Shown here piece after piece: positions 10,794 through 22,439 of a stretch of 64,000 nucleotides of DNA. The DNA lies in the NCBI GenBank assembly GCA_003952965.2, contig CM025850.1, positions 24,410,936-24,474,935 of the forward strand, in the 5' to 3' direction. The first letter of the stretch is position 1, and each line of letters starts with the position of its first letter. Below the pieces are notes generated by a model. That model saw nothing but the letters and a program-made list of their open reading frames with translations. It did no database searches and was not told the origin of the DNA. The stretch is from Morella rubra. Lineage: Eukaryota; Streptophyta; Magnoliopsida; Fagales; Myricaceae. The position numbers and the translations under genes were made by a program.

Positions 10794-11637
10794 ATTCTAA
10801 TTGGCAGCTTGCATTTTCCACCCTCGCAATTATATCATCCTCCCACCAAAATTCGTTGTACGCATCACTCACCTCCCGAACGTCCTCCTATCACTTCTCC
10901 CCTCCATAGCCCTAGTTTCATCACCAGATTCGCAAATCTAATGCTCCTAAGTCTTAAATCTCAGTAATGGCAGCATTGAATCGACGTTCCTACCACCCTA
11001 TCCACGGCAGTGTTTTGAACAGGACTGATTAACAATGCCCTCCACCTACGTCAATCCAACGACTATAACCGCTTCCCCTTACCCACTACAGTTCATGACC
11101 CAAATTGAGCATAGATAAATAACAAACAACCATTTTGGACATTCAGAAATGCCACATTTTGAGCTGGAACCAAGGAAATCGGCCATTCTCAGCTTTGGTT
11201 CAGCGAGGTCCCTCTCCGCCGCACTGAAGCCCAGCACGCCGGAGCCCCATTTTCTTCGCTCCGAAAATGCCCCGTGTCTTGCCAATCACGGCCCCCATAA
11301 CCCGAAGTATTTCCAAAGTTAATATCCCCATTACTTATAATTCCGCTATTGTGTTTAAATACCTTATTTGGTGTATTTAGGACCCACACAGAGTGGTGTC
11401 TTTCTCTGTTTGATGGTATTACTCAAAGAAGGGAGACAGAATAGTTATATTAATGAAAAATATATGTTGTAGGGATAGAACTTGAGGAATTCAAAGCTTC
11501 ATCCTCCCAACCCACTTAATTAAACCTCCCCAGTTCAAGTGAAGGAAGGTTAGTATATTTTGACATGTTTCGTGCATTCTGTTAATTAATTAATTAATTT
11601 ATGAATCATGTTTACTTAATAAGTATACATTGTTTTG
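10794..11637. other. Spacer, no supported gene
   Basis: This stretch is richer in C than its neighbours (10820-11350) and contains two overlapping minus-strand frames of 66-68 codons, but neither shows a family motif. It may be the 5' region of the transposon whose ORF1 begins at 12180; I cannot show that. Confidence 0.4.
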
Positions 11638-12015
11638 ACTATATATGCATATATTAATGTTGTTAATAATACTTAATTAAGAAGGAAGGACAATTGCGTA
11701 GATTCGCATTTAAGTATAATTGTGCATATACTGATATTGTCCCATAATTAAGTAGGAAGGACTATATATGCATATATTGATGTTGTCCCATACTTAATTA
11801 AGTAGGAAGGACAATTGCATAGATTGCGCAAAAAAAGTATAATTGTGCCCTTATAGTCATGTAACTCTCTCTAGATCGTCAGATCTTATTTAAATGCGTG
11901 TGCCAATTAGATTCAAAACTTATTTAAAACTTCCAAGTGTGAAACCTTATTTACACGTGTTTCCCAATTAGATTTGACCTTATTTAAAACTTCCAAGTGT
12001 GAAACCTTATTTACA
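11638..12015. repeat. Two nested tandem duplications upstream of ORF1
   Basis: ACTATATATGCATATATT and AGTAGGAAGGACAATTGC-type blocks recur at about 11638-11730 and 11760-11850 (unit near 120 bp). Then CTTATTTAAAACTTCCAAG followed by TGTGAAACCTTATTTACA recurs at about 11918-11965 and 11970-12015. Both copies are well conserved. Confidence 0.75.
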
Positions 12016-12179
12016 TGAACTAATAATTGTGCCCCTTATTTATGTATAATAGTGTCGTGTTAATGATGTATAATAAGGTCTGAAACCCCTTGAGTAGTCA
12101 TGTTACTAGAACAGGATCATCACTTTTCCCGTATGCCATTTTGAGGAACTGTTTTATAATAATGTTTGTTAATCTGCAG

Positions 12180-13257
12180 ATGGGGAAAGATTCAGACTGG
12201 ACAGATGAGGAAGAGCTCGCACTGATTCGTATTGTTCTTGAAAAGCAAAACCGAGGGGACGTGACGAAAGCTAGTCCACACCAGAGTGTGTGGACTACTA
12301 TTGTGGAAGAGTGGACCAGCGAAACTAGGAAGGATCGAACTGAGAAACAAATTCGCAACAAATACAAGAGGTTCAAGTAGTAGTGGAAAGCTTGGAGTGA
12401 CCTCATGAACAAGGAGACCGGTTTTGGCTGGGAGCAGTCAAAAAACAAGGTTGTTGAAACTGATGTTCAATGGGAGTCCTTCAATGCAATAATGAGCTAT
12501 ACCTCAGATGATATCTATGTAATGTACCAATGATTCCCATTCTGCATTAGAATAAGTTGTTTTATTCTTATTCCCCAATTGATTGCGTCGCTGTCATGGC
12601 TTACAAAGGCATCCTAATTGTAGGACATTTTGAACAAGGGGCTTCCCAAACTACGAGATTATGTCGCTTCTCTTCGCTGGCTCCATGGCTACTAGTAAGT
12701 ATGCCCATGCTTGCACTGCCAGTCCACCCAACACTGATGAAGAGCGCTAGTTGGAGGAAGGGTTGAACGAGATGGAGACTAGCGGTTTGTGTGGTCAGTC
12801 CACCCAGTACACACCATCTGAGCGTGTGACTATCAAACAATCCTCACCCACTATACTTGTCTCTGGGAAGCGAGGGTCAGATGGTTCCTCCAGAGTCAAT
12901 CGATCAAAGCGTTCTAAGGGCAAGTCCACTACCCCTATTGTCGAAGACAATGCAATGGATAGGTTTGTTGACACAACTGCCAAGCGGAATGACATTTTGG
13001 AGACTTGGCTTGCTTCTCAAAATAATTGGTTTGTTTTCCAAACTAACCGAGCCAATCGAGGGGCTAGACTCGGGTTTGATCCATTCTTCTTGGAGGACAC
13101 TTACTCCAAGTGCGTCCAATTGTTAAGGGATCTTAAGATTGAAGGAGACAACACTAGATTATTCAGGGGATGCGAGAAGCTGCAAAGTCCTTATGCACAG
13201 AAGATGTTCCTTCTAATGGATGATGCGGAGCGCAGGGCTTGGTGGGATGAGCTATAG
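12180..13257 (+). pseudogene. Myb/SANT-like DNA-binding protein, Harbinger ORF1-type, three stops
   Basis: The frame from ATG 12180 encodes MGKDSDWTDEEELALIRIVL and continues through VWTTIVEEWTSETRKDRTEK and QIRNKYKRFK, the tryptophan-spaced fold of plant Myb/SANT-like (Myb_DNA-bind_3) proteins. Two adjacent TAG codons (12378, 12381) interrupt it before WKAWSDLMNKETGFGWE; it ends at 12531. After a probable intron a second exon starts near 12640 with FPNYEIMSLLFAGSMATSKY, has a TAG at 12748, then runs open to 13257 with a basic KRSKGKS patch and a conserved C-terminal ERRAWWDEL. All three internal stops could come from CAG by one C-to-T change. PIF/Harbinger elements pair such a protein with a DDE transposase, here found about 6 kb downstream; a host LIMYB-like gene is the alternative. 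Confidence 0.72.
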
Positions 13258-13838
13258 TAGACCTTGTCTGATTTTTTACAACTATTTTTTACTTTAGTTG
13301 TCGTATTTGAATTCCTGCATTATTCCCGAACAATTTCCTCTTTTATTAATTGCAGTACTTGTTGGTAGTTATTGTTAGTTGTTGAGATAGCTGTTCGTTC
13401 CTCTAAATATTTTATGCATCCCGTGATTTATAAAAGAAATGTCGTATTTTGTATCTGTGTAGTAGATTATGGTTTATGCAAGAATTTTGTAAATTAGTAT
13501 TGGCAATGTGGTAGTCATTTTTCAATGAGTCATCCTCACGTTTAACTGGATCATTTTCATTTATAATAAAATAGGTTACTATTAGTGTAATTTATAATAC
13601 ATGTAGTGAATGATAAAGAGTAATCACGTAATGTATGTTCTTGCGGAAGTTAAGGGAGAGGCCAAAATTGTGTATATACTTGATATGGTATTACAGTTAG
13701 GACTACCCTTTATGCTTACTTGGTGTATATTTCAGCTAGTTGTATTATTGATGGTTATTTGCCAGGTCCAACATTAGTTGGAGTAATCTGAGGATATTTT
13801 TGCCCAACAGTTTGATATGCGACCAAAATATGTGTTTG

Positions 13839-14000
13839 CCAAGTGTTGGCAATAGGTGAAATGCACCTATTAACTTCTAGCATATAACTTGTCTTGCATA
13901 GACTTTTCTATCCATGTATTCTGGGTGTTGGCAATAGGTGAAATTCAACTATTATTTTGTTTAGCATACAACATGTCACTGTTGCACTTTTCAATCCAAC
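13839..14000. repeat. Direct repeat of ~80 bp
   Basis: GTGTTGGCAATAGGTGAAAT, then (G/T)CA(C)CTATTA and TAGCATA(T/C)AAC-TGTC occur at 13839-13917 and 13927-14000. 13258-13838 is 3' flanking sequence of ORF1 with no further gene. Confidence 0.7.
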
Positions 14001-14263
14001 GTTTCAAATACCATATAACATAAATTCAACAACCCACCATGCTAAAGGCAACCAAGTTCTAAAAAATATTTGCTAAAGTTCATACATATTAGATCAACCA
14101 TTTGAAAACTAAAGTACAACATATCCATTACATTTAAAATATAAACCAAACATAGATATTAATGTCAAGCAAGTTCTTAAAAATTTCCCAAATTCCCTAG
14201 TTGCCAGTATCAAACTAGGGACCTTGAACCAAAATCCCAAAAACACCAACCAGAGAACCGTAG

Positions 14264-14767
14264 CTATTTTGGGTGACATCCCTCCATTTGAAATACCCAC
14301 ATAACAATTATAAGTGTCAATGTCCACGAACCAATCAGCCACAGCTTGAAGCTCTTCTCCTTACGTTGCCGCAGTCGTGCTTCTTCCTCCATTAGCTGCA
14401 TCTTCTTGACCAAGGGAAGCAACAATTGTTGTCTGCGAGCACACATTGGGGGGGTCCATCCACTGGAAGTACCCGCACGATGAACCAATTTACCAAAAAT
14501 ATCAAGAGGATACGAATAAACAAAAGGATGACATAAATGCATTGATAGAGGGCCTTCTTATTGGCTTAAACAGTCACAAATTAAGCAAAATATGATGTGT
14601 GTTACACATGGCACGGTTATAGCCAACCAACATAATAACGATATTGCAACTACCGTAAATTTCAAAATCACTGAAAAGAAAACATATTTTCAGTTTGCTG
14701 GTATTATCATTCCATACGTGTACATTGGACATTCAAAGAATCGCCGGCCCGAGTTTCGTTCAGCCAT
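14264..14767 (-). pseudogene. GRF-type zinc-finger protein relic with C-terminal membrane segment
   Basis: On the minus strand, 14767-14700 reads AERNSGRRFFECPMY, the first half of a GRF zinc finger (named for its Gly-Arg-Phe motif). After about 220 bases without coding signal, probably an intron, 14480-14452 reads CGYFQWMDPP, the second half. A run of seven C at 14449-14455 then shifts the frame, and the next frame continues MCARRQQLLLPLVKKMQ, an acidic and basic coiled-coil-like stretch MEEEARLRQRKEKSF, and a hydrophobic end LWLIGSWTLTLIIVMWVF. That order (GRF finger, coiled coil, terminal membrane helix) is typical of small plant GRF proteins that are often found near transposons. It lies antisense between Harbinger ORF1 and the transposase. 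The shift and missing start make it a pseudogene. Confidence 0.72.
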
Positions 14768-15719
14768 GGATGTTTGAACACTTGCTAGATTACATTGCCA
14801 GTATGGATACTCAGAAAAATCATTCTATCTTGAAAAACCATTCCTTTCACTCCCTCCTCCATGATGGTGTGACTCGAATATGAATCAGAAGGCATTTTGT
14901 TGCTGGATTAACTGTGGTATGAGATTTGGTTTGGGTAGGGTTTCTGCGACACAAAAAGGGAGATTTCGTATAGGTAAGGTTTTGTTGATACAAGACCCGA
15001 TTAAGCCTGCTTAGACCTAGCATCCACCCACATGTTGATGTGATAATATACTTTCTTATTTTTTTAGCAATACACTTAAGATAATTCTTTGTTGTGACCA
15101 TATAGTTCACGGTACCACATTAACAGACTGGCGCTTTTTTGTAATTCGTTGACTCCCCTATGTTTTCCTCCAAATCTATTTTGTAACAATATATACATGC
15201 TAACATATACATAGGCATAGCGAATACATAAACTATACCATACGATACAGAATATTGAAGCATGATACTATTCACAGATAAAACATTATTTAAAAAGTCT
15301 ACAAATTATCAATATTGTTATATATTAGTACACATTGTTGGCATGAAAATAGTGTTTTGAACTTAATGAACATGTTATTATTGAGTATTTACTTCAATTT
15401 TTATTAATCTTTTTGGTGAACATCACATTCGATTATTTAACATTTAAATGTCAGTGGTTGAAACAATGGAATAGTGGTTTATGACAAACAGAACCAATTA
15501 CCTGACTCTACTGAGACCCCCTTGCCTTGTTCAAAGCCCAGCAATTGATTATTAATTGGCGAATTCAATTTAATATTCTCTTATTAATTCGTTACAATCA
15601 CAATATGTAATATTCAAATTAACAATAAGATACATGTTACAATCAAAACTTAATATATGGTATATTAATCATGTACAAACCACAACTTAATATAAATCGC
15701 ATCTTTTAAAATGCGTATG
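14768..15719. other. Spacer, nothing recognised
   Basis: AT-rich sequence with only short frames lacking motifs. Confidence 0.5.
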
Positions 15720-16645
15720 TTAAGGATAAGATAAGGTGCAAATTAAATTGCTCAGACTGATGAGTGGGAGATATTGCGGCACGGAACCCACTTCGTTCTT
15801 TATTTCTAGACCTTGTCAATAAATGCACCTAATTTATATCCATAAGTTGCCATTCTCATGTTAACATTCTTTGCAATGTTCAAAATAAGCCCAACAATCG
15901 CATACAATCAGATGTCATACGCTCTGCAAAAGGGTTTAATAACTGTTCAATATCTTCCTCGTACTGCAGCCAAGAGATCAGACCCTCCTCATAGTAAAAA
16001 GTAATGTACTAAAAACAAGTATTCATAAATGTTACAATATTATATCTAAATTACAAATACAGTGTTTTCGATCCTATTTATTGCGGATCTAATACTAATG
16101 TAATACATGTTACAGTATTGAACTATAAATTATAAATGAACAACTATACGAATGAAAGTGCAATTTATTTATCAACATAGGTTAAGTGGTTGAATCTAAT
16201 ATTTGTAATTGTAAACAATACACCCTCAATATTAATGACTTGCATAAGGTAGTCCAACAACTTTGTACCAACCCCTCGGCATACAGTTAGCAACAGTTTA
16301 AATGTTGAAAACTATGGTCATGAGTACAAAACTGAACTGAACTACGACGTCAACATAGATCTGAACCCACTTCGTTAAGATAAGGTGCAAATTAAATAGT
16401 TCAGACTGACGAGTGAGAGATATAGTGACACGGAACCCACTTCGTTCTTTATTTTTGGACCTTGTTAATAAATTACCTTATTTATATCCATTGGTTGCCA
16501 TTTTGAGAGATACATTCTTTCTCATTCTTTGTACCTTTCAAACTAAGCCCAACAGTCGCATACAATCATACATCATATCCTCTACCAAAGTGTTTAATAA
16601 TTGTCAATATCTTTCTCGTGACTGCAGCCAATAGATCGGACCCTC
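15720..16645. repeat. Direct duplication, ~270-bp unit separated by ~390 bp
   Basis: 15720-15985 and 16374-16645 share AAGATAAGGTGCAAATTAAAT, GGAACCCACTTCGTTCTTTA, TTTATATCCAT, GTTGCCATT, GCATACAATCA and CTGCAGCCAA-AGATC in the same order. Here the divergence is a normal mixture of substitutions and indels. The spacer 15986-16373 has no gene. Confidence 0.8.
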
Positions 16646-16875
16646 CATTTGACTTTAACGCAGATCAACACATTAATCCCATTATCCCACTGTCATCCAA
16701 TTACCAACACATCAACGTTCATCACCTTTTAATCTCCTCATTTACAATCTGGAAGTGGGTGGGTGGCCGTCATAAATGGCCTAATATCACCCTGCCCTTT
16801 AATCTGCACGAAAAGCCACTGAAAGGCTACTAACCCTAGAAACATAGTGCATACTGCATAACTATACCAGTATCC

Positions 16876-17494
16876 ATGGATGCTTATGAATCTGATTCAA
16901 TCCAGTCCATAATAAACATATCGTCAGACCCCATACCCATGATGATGACAATTGAACCATCCTCCCAGTCCACACAACAAGGACAGAATAAGAAAAAGGT
17001 TGTGAGAAGCCTGGATTCAGTCACGTCATCCACCGTTCGTTGTGTAATGCAATGGCTTGAACACCCCACACCTCCTCCTCCAACTATTCAACTACCTCCC
17101 CGCAGCCAATGCAGTCGCTGGTTAGGCATACTCACGCCAAGCATGAGAGAACATTTGCTTACACCTCGACTAAGTCACCTCTGATGTCGAAGGATTCGTG
17201 GTCCAACTCATCTGAAGACCATACGTACCCTGTTCAACGTGCCGTTGTATGAAGGCACGTTGTAGGTAATAAGATTTTCTTAAGAAAATACATATTTCAT
17301 TTTTCACGTATATTTGATTTTCTGGTGTTATCTAACCCTAATGCATATTTTATCTCTGTTCAGTTTTTGACTCTGACTCGAACTCAAACGGCGGGGATGA
17401 CAATGAAGGTTGCCACCGCAGAAAGTCATGCTATGATTGGGACGACTTTATGGAGAATGAACACAGATCATCGAGTGAACCCTCCAGTAACTAG
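16876..17494 (+). CDS. Unrecognised two-exon reading frame, probably decayed
   Basis: The first exon opens with MDAYESDSIQSIINISSDP, is rich in Ser, Pro and Thr with a PTPPPPTIQLPPRS stretch, and stops at 17182; a shift of frame continues to a possible donor GTAATAAG near 17264. After a T-rich interval ending CTGTTCAG at about 17361 a second exon encodes DSDSNSNGGDDNEGCHRRKS and DWDDFMENEHRSSSEPSSN before TAG near 17492. The acidic, low-complexity character resembles transposon accessory or nuclear proteins, but I recognise no family. It lies between the GRF relic and the Harbinger transposase and could belong to the same composite element. Confidence 0.35.
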
Positions 17495-18299
17495 GTTTAC
17501 ATTAATGTGCACGTTTTGGACTCTACTTATATTTGGTATAAATTTTGGACATATTCTCCTAGTGGTAGTGGTACAGTCATACAGTTATATATTAGTTAGC
17601 AAACTGGATATTTTGGTCTACTGTTGTTGGATATTTTGTTATTGTAACTTATTTTGATATTTTGTTCGATTAGTGTATTCATAGCATTAATAGTTAACAG
17701 AATCTCATTCCCCAATTCGGTCATTAAAAAAAGGGAACTAAGTTTACACGTATGATAAATTTACATGAATCTCAATTAAGTGCATAGTGAAAGGTAAGAT
17801 TGAACTAGCCATTTAATAATATTATCTGACTTTGATGACCTGCCAATATTAAAATGGACATACGATGGTAAGAGTGTAATTCAATAAATTGACACAATTG
17901 TGTCAAAAAATTATGTATATAATAGCAGTGACGTTGGACTGTGGAACCCACATTCCAGATTCATCTGATTTAAAAATGAATTATTATTCCAATATATTTA
18001 AAGTGACGGGTATATGCTTCTCTCTCATGGCACATTAGCCACTTGCATTTACCGTGAACCAACCAACTGTATAAAACGAATCCCTAGCCGAAAGGGAGAA
18101 GTAGTTGTTCCTAAACTAATAATGTTGAATGCAGTAGCATAAGTACCTTTAGATCCACAAGGAAACATTGGACATTGACAGGTAGTATTCGCACAGGATT
18201 TTTTATTGAGATCGCTAGAGGAAGGTAAAGTATCAGCCGTCTATCATTCTCCCCAAAGGAGGACTGGTGAGTTGTTGGGACACCAACCACCACTATTCA
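17495..18299. other. Spacer before the transposase copy A
   Basis: AT-rich with no recognised gene. A TGTATAAAACG TATA-like box lies at about 18068, some 700 bp upstream of the transposase frame; a promoter role is only suggested by position. Confidence 0.3.
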
Positions 18300-20152
18300 G
18301 ATCCAGTAAATTAAACACTTGCCCTGCTGAGTCCACTGAGCTTTAACCTCCAGGTGGTGAAGGTTAGGACCCGATTCATTTAATTGAAAAATGTAAGAAG
18401 AGATGTGATAATGCCCTTGCATTGGTTATTATTTGGGTAACCCGAATGCACATAGTCCTTTTTACTTGATATTAGGTCTGTTTGATCGTTAATCGTAGGG
18501 GATGTTTATTTTGGGAATTCGGTAACAATGGCATTAGTTGCCCTTTATTCATATAAACTACATATTAGGATGCTACGTAGCGACCATTTTGCATGTTGTA
18601 ATTTTGCAATGTTAGGGCTCTGGCAAGTAACTGACACGAATATGTTTGACATTTGTAGTCTAGGGTAGTATTGCAAGAATTGGTGGGTTTGTTTGAAGAA
18701 TTGCAACTTAATGGTTGTTAATAACATAATAAGCAACGTAATGGCAGTTAATAGCTGATTATTTGAGTGCCCATTACACCCAATGTCCTTCGAGGAGGAT
18801 GCATGGCAAGAGGAGGATTTTTTGTTCCTATATAGTTGGCAATGCTTGAGATGGATCCAAATTACTAGGATACCCCAGCGAACCTCAATTCTACTAGAGT
18901 ACATGTACATTGAAGAGGTTCTCACCGGACCTAATGACAACTTGTTACGAGGTATTCTGTTTGCAAAGACCCACCTTCATATTACTGGTGGATACCTTGA
19001 AGAGCAAGGGGTTGATAGAGGATATGAAGGGTTTAAGGGTGGAAGAGTCTTTGGCGATATTTTTATACGTGGTAGTTGGGCTAGTTGGGATGCGACGAAC
19101 TGGGGATCAATTTCAGCACTCGCTGGAGACAGTACCCTAACACTGTAAGCGTGTCATGAGAGCAATTTGCAAATTGGGGAAGACTTTACTTGCACCTAAG
19201 GAACCAATTACAACTCATCCGTATGTGGAGAACAACCCAAAATACTATCCATGGTTTGAGGTATATACTTCCTAACTTATACTTCTATGATATACAGTAT
19301 GGTTGTAAAGTCATAATGGACAATTTCATGCCTAATAACGTAGACATTTTTTGTATAAATGTGTTGGGGCAATTGATAGCACTCAAGTGAGTGCATGGTC
19401 GCGGAAAGGAGATTCAAATGCAAACAGAAATCGAAAGGCAACAATCACACAAAATGTCATGGCGGTATGTGACTTTGATATGATGTTAACCTTTGTATAC
19501 ACCAGATGGGAGGGATTAGCACTTGACTCGTGTGTCTTTCATGATGCAATAAGCAATCTGGCCCACAAGTTCCTGATACCACCCCACAGTGAGACATGAC
19601 ACATTATTAGTCAATTCAATCCCTTTATTTAAATCCTATATAACAAATGTTGAGCTGAATGATGGTATGGTTGTCCATGGTGGGGGGTATTATTATTTGG
19701 TGGATTCCTACCTTCCGCTTATGAAGGGCTTTTTGTCACCTTACCGAGGACAATGATACCATCTTGAGAGATTTAGGGGTAGATCTGGCATACCAAGGGC
19801 AAAGAAATAGTTGTTCAACTACAACCACTCATCACTTGGGAACATAATTAAGAGGTCGTCTGGGGCTCTCAAAAACCGGTTCCCCATACTAAAGATAATG
19901 CCCAAGTATCCTCCCACAAGATAGCCATGCATGGTGACTGTATGTTGTATACTTCACAACTTTTGCAGAATACACCAGTGGACAGACCAAATTTTCACCA
20001 CACATGATGTTGTAGATTTGGTGGTCGGCTCTATAAGACGTAGACGTAGGTTTAAGCATAACCTAAGTAACTTCATGATCGCTCCCACCTTAACGAGGGA
20101 GGTGTCAGAACTTCGAGATAGAATAGCCGATGCAATGTGGGACAACAGATAG
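18300..20152 (+). pseudogene. PIF/Harbinger DDE transposase, copy A (degenerate)
   Basis: Coding similarity starts with FEELQLN near 18700 and proceeds through YMYIEEVLTGPNDNLLRG, CLQRPTFILLVDTLKSKG, RVEESLAIFLYVVVG and FQHSLETV, then RAICKLGKTLLAPKEP, CVGAIDSTQV, QNVMAVCDFDMMLTFVY, ALDSCVFHDAI, YYLVDS, FNYNHSSLGNIIKRS and ALKNRFPILKIMPKYP, ending near CILHNFCRIHQ. This is the order of the DDE_Tnp_4 transposase of PIF/Harbinger elements: D in GAIDST, D in ALDS, D in LVDS. The family's catalytic Glu, normally in a VIERxFG-like motif, is Lys here (IIKRS). Several frameshifts and stops break the frame (for example near 19130, 19765 and 19810). It should pair functionally with the Myb/SANT-like ORF1 upstream. 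Confidence 0.82.
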
Positions 20153-20176
20153 ATGCCACATGCAACACTGGAAACA

Positions 20177-20400
20177 AATTGATGACATTTTGACATTTTG
20201 AATATGTATGGAATGACATTTTTACATGTATTCATATACATTTTGAATATGTATGGAATGACACATTTTTACATTTTGGAATGTACATTTTGGAATATGT
20301 ATGGAATATACATTTTGAATATGTATGGAATTATACATGAAATATGTATGGAATTACATTTTTGATGGTTGGAATTACAATTTTGATATGTTGGAATTTA
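20177..20400. repeat. Minisatellite, ~24-bp unit, after transposase copy A
   Basis: Repeats of ACATTTTGAATATGTATGGA followed by ATG or ATT are present with internal shortening; about eight units. It begins just past the transposase C-terminus and reappears after copy B. 20401-20759 is spacer. Confidence 0.8.
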
Positions 20401-20759
20401 TTGTCTTATATGGATGTGCTAATGTCTATCCTTGTCCAAATAGATTTATGTCTATGACCTGGGAAATTAGATCCATAATGTTTATGCTGGCCAGTGTATT
20501 CCAGTATCAACAAGTAAGGTCAGTAAAGTCCCTAGGAACATGATGCATGGTATGTCCGGAATAGGGAAATTATCCTGACTTTCATGATTTAGAGTTTAGA
20601 CAGAATGTCAAAATAAAGCCCAATGGGAATTAGAAGAATGACATTGAAATTCTTGCCGAACAAAAGAAAGAGAAAATGGGCCAAAAAGTATAAATCCTTA
20701 GAAACCAGTATAAGTAAGATCTACATTGATCTTTTGAGAATTATCATGAGGAAACAGAT

Positions 20760-22207
20760 TAAATTAAACACTTGCCCTGCTCCACTGAGGGTGGTGAAGG
20801 TTAGGACATTCATTTAATTGCCCTTGCATTGGTTATTATTTGGGTAACAATGCACAGGATATTAGGTCATGTAGGGGATGTTTATTTTGGGAATTCTAAC
20901 AATGGCATTAGATTCAGGATGCTACTTCCAATGTTAGAAGTAACTACAGAATATGTTTGACATTTGTAGTCCAGGGTAATTGCAAGAATTGGTGGGTTTG
21001 TTTGAAGAATTGCAACTTAATCCAACGTACACATTATTTGAGTGCCCATTCACCCAATGTCCTTCGAGGAGGATGTTATATAGTTGGCAATGCTTCCAAA
21101 TTACTAGGATACTCAATTCTACTAGGTACATGTACATTGAAGAGGTTCTCACCGGACCTAATGACAACTTGTTACGAGGTATTCTGTTTGCAAAGACCCA
21201 CCTTCATATTACTGGTGGATACCTTGAAGAGCAAGGGGTCTTTGGCGATATTTTTATACCTCCGAACTGCAATTTCAGCACTCGCTGGAGACAGTGAAAT
21301 GAGAGCAATTTGCAAATTGGGGAAGACTTTACTTGCACCTAAGGAACCAATTACAACTCATCCGTATGTGGAGAACAACCCAAAATACTATCCATGGTTT
21401 GAGGTATATACTTCCTAACTTATACTTCTATGATATACCATAATGGACAATTTCATGCCTAATGTAGAGCAATTGAGCACTCAAGTGAGTGCATGAAAGG
21501 AGATTCAAATGCAAACAGAAATCGAAAGGCAACAATCACACAAAATGTCATGATGTGACCAACCTTTGTATACACCAGATGGGAGGGATTAGCACTTGAC
21601 TCGTGTGTCTTTCATGATGCAATAAGCAATCTGGCCCACAAGTTCCTGATACCACCCCACAGTGAGACATGACACATTATTAGTCAATTCAATCCCTTTA
21701 TTTAAATCCTATATAACAAATGTTGAGCTGAATGATGGTATGGTTGTCCATGGTGGGGGGTATTATTATTTGGTGGATTCCACCTTCCGCTTATGAAGGG
21801 CTTTTTGCACCTTATGATACCATCTTGAGAGATTTAGGGGTAGATCTGGCATACCAAGGGCAAAGAAATGTGTTCAACTACAACCACTCATCACTTGGGA
21901 ACATAATTAAGAGGTCGTCTGGGGCTCTCAAAAACCGGTTCCCCATATAAAGATAATGCCCAAGTATCCTCCCACAAGATAGCCATGCATGGTGACATGT
22001 TGTATACTTCACAACTTTTGCAGAATACACCAGCGGACAGACCAAATTTTCACCACACATGATGTTGTAGATTTGGTGGTCGGCTCTATAAGACGTAGAC
22101 GTAGGTTTAAGCATAACCTAAATAACTTCATGATCGCTCCCACCTTAACGAGGGAGGTGTCAGAACTTCGAGATAGAATAGCCGATGCAATGTGGGACAA
22201 CAGATAG
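20760..22207 (+). pseudogene. PIF/Harbinger transposase, copy B (abridged duplicate of copy A)
   Basis: The region follows copy A (18300-20152) block by block in the same order with almost no base changes inside shared blocks, but lacks many internal pieces of 2 to about 35 bases. Examples: the segment after GAAGAGCAAGGGG that encodes LIEDMKGLRVEE is gone; the GAIDSTQVSAW segment is lost; the stretch encoding VCDFDMMLTFV is cut to a few bases. The 3' third (ALDSCVFHDAI to AMWDNR) is nearly intact. It ends with the same frame (SELRDRIADAMWDNR) and the same flanking minisatellite. It cannot encode an active transposase because the first catalytic Asp region is deleted. Confidence 0.85.
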
Positions 22208-22239
22208 ATGCCACATGCAACACTGGAAACAAATTGATG

Positions 22240-22430
22240 ACATTTTGAATAAGGAATGACATTTTGAATATGTATGGAATGACACATTTTTAATAAGTAT
22301 GGAATGACATTTTGGATATGTATGGAATGACATTTTGAATATGTATGGAATTATACATTTTGAATATGTATGGAATTACAAATTTTGAATATGTATGGAA
22401 TTACACATTTTTAATATGTATGGAATTTAG
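22240..22430. repeat. Minisatellite, ~24-bp unit, after transposase copy B
   Basis: Seven or so units of ACATTTTGAATATGTATGGA-ATG/TT, the same family as at 20177-20400, so the minisatellite was part of the duplicated segment. Confidence 0.8.
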
Positions 22431-22439
22431 AACTGTCAA

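Noticed and set aside
12098-12448. 116-codon minus-strand frame
   Set aside because: It lies antisense to the Myb/SANT-like exon and is a by-product of that coding sequence; it shows no motif of its own.
20177-22430. Regular short repeats as a possible CRISPR array
   Set aside because: The units are directly adjacent without unique spacers, and the context is plant nuclear DNA.
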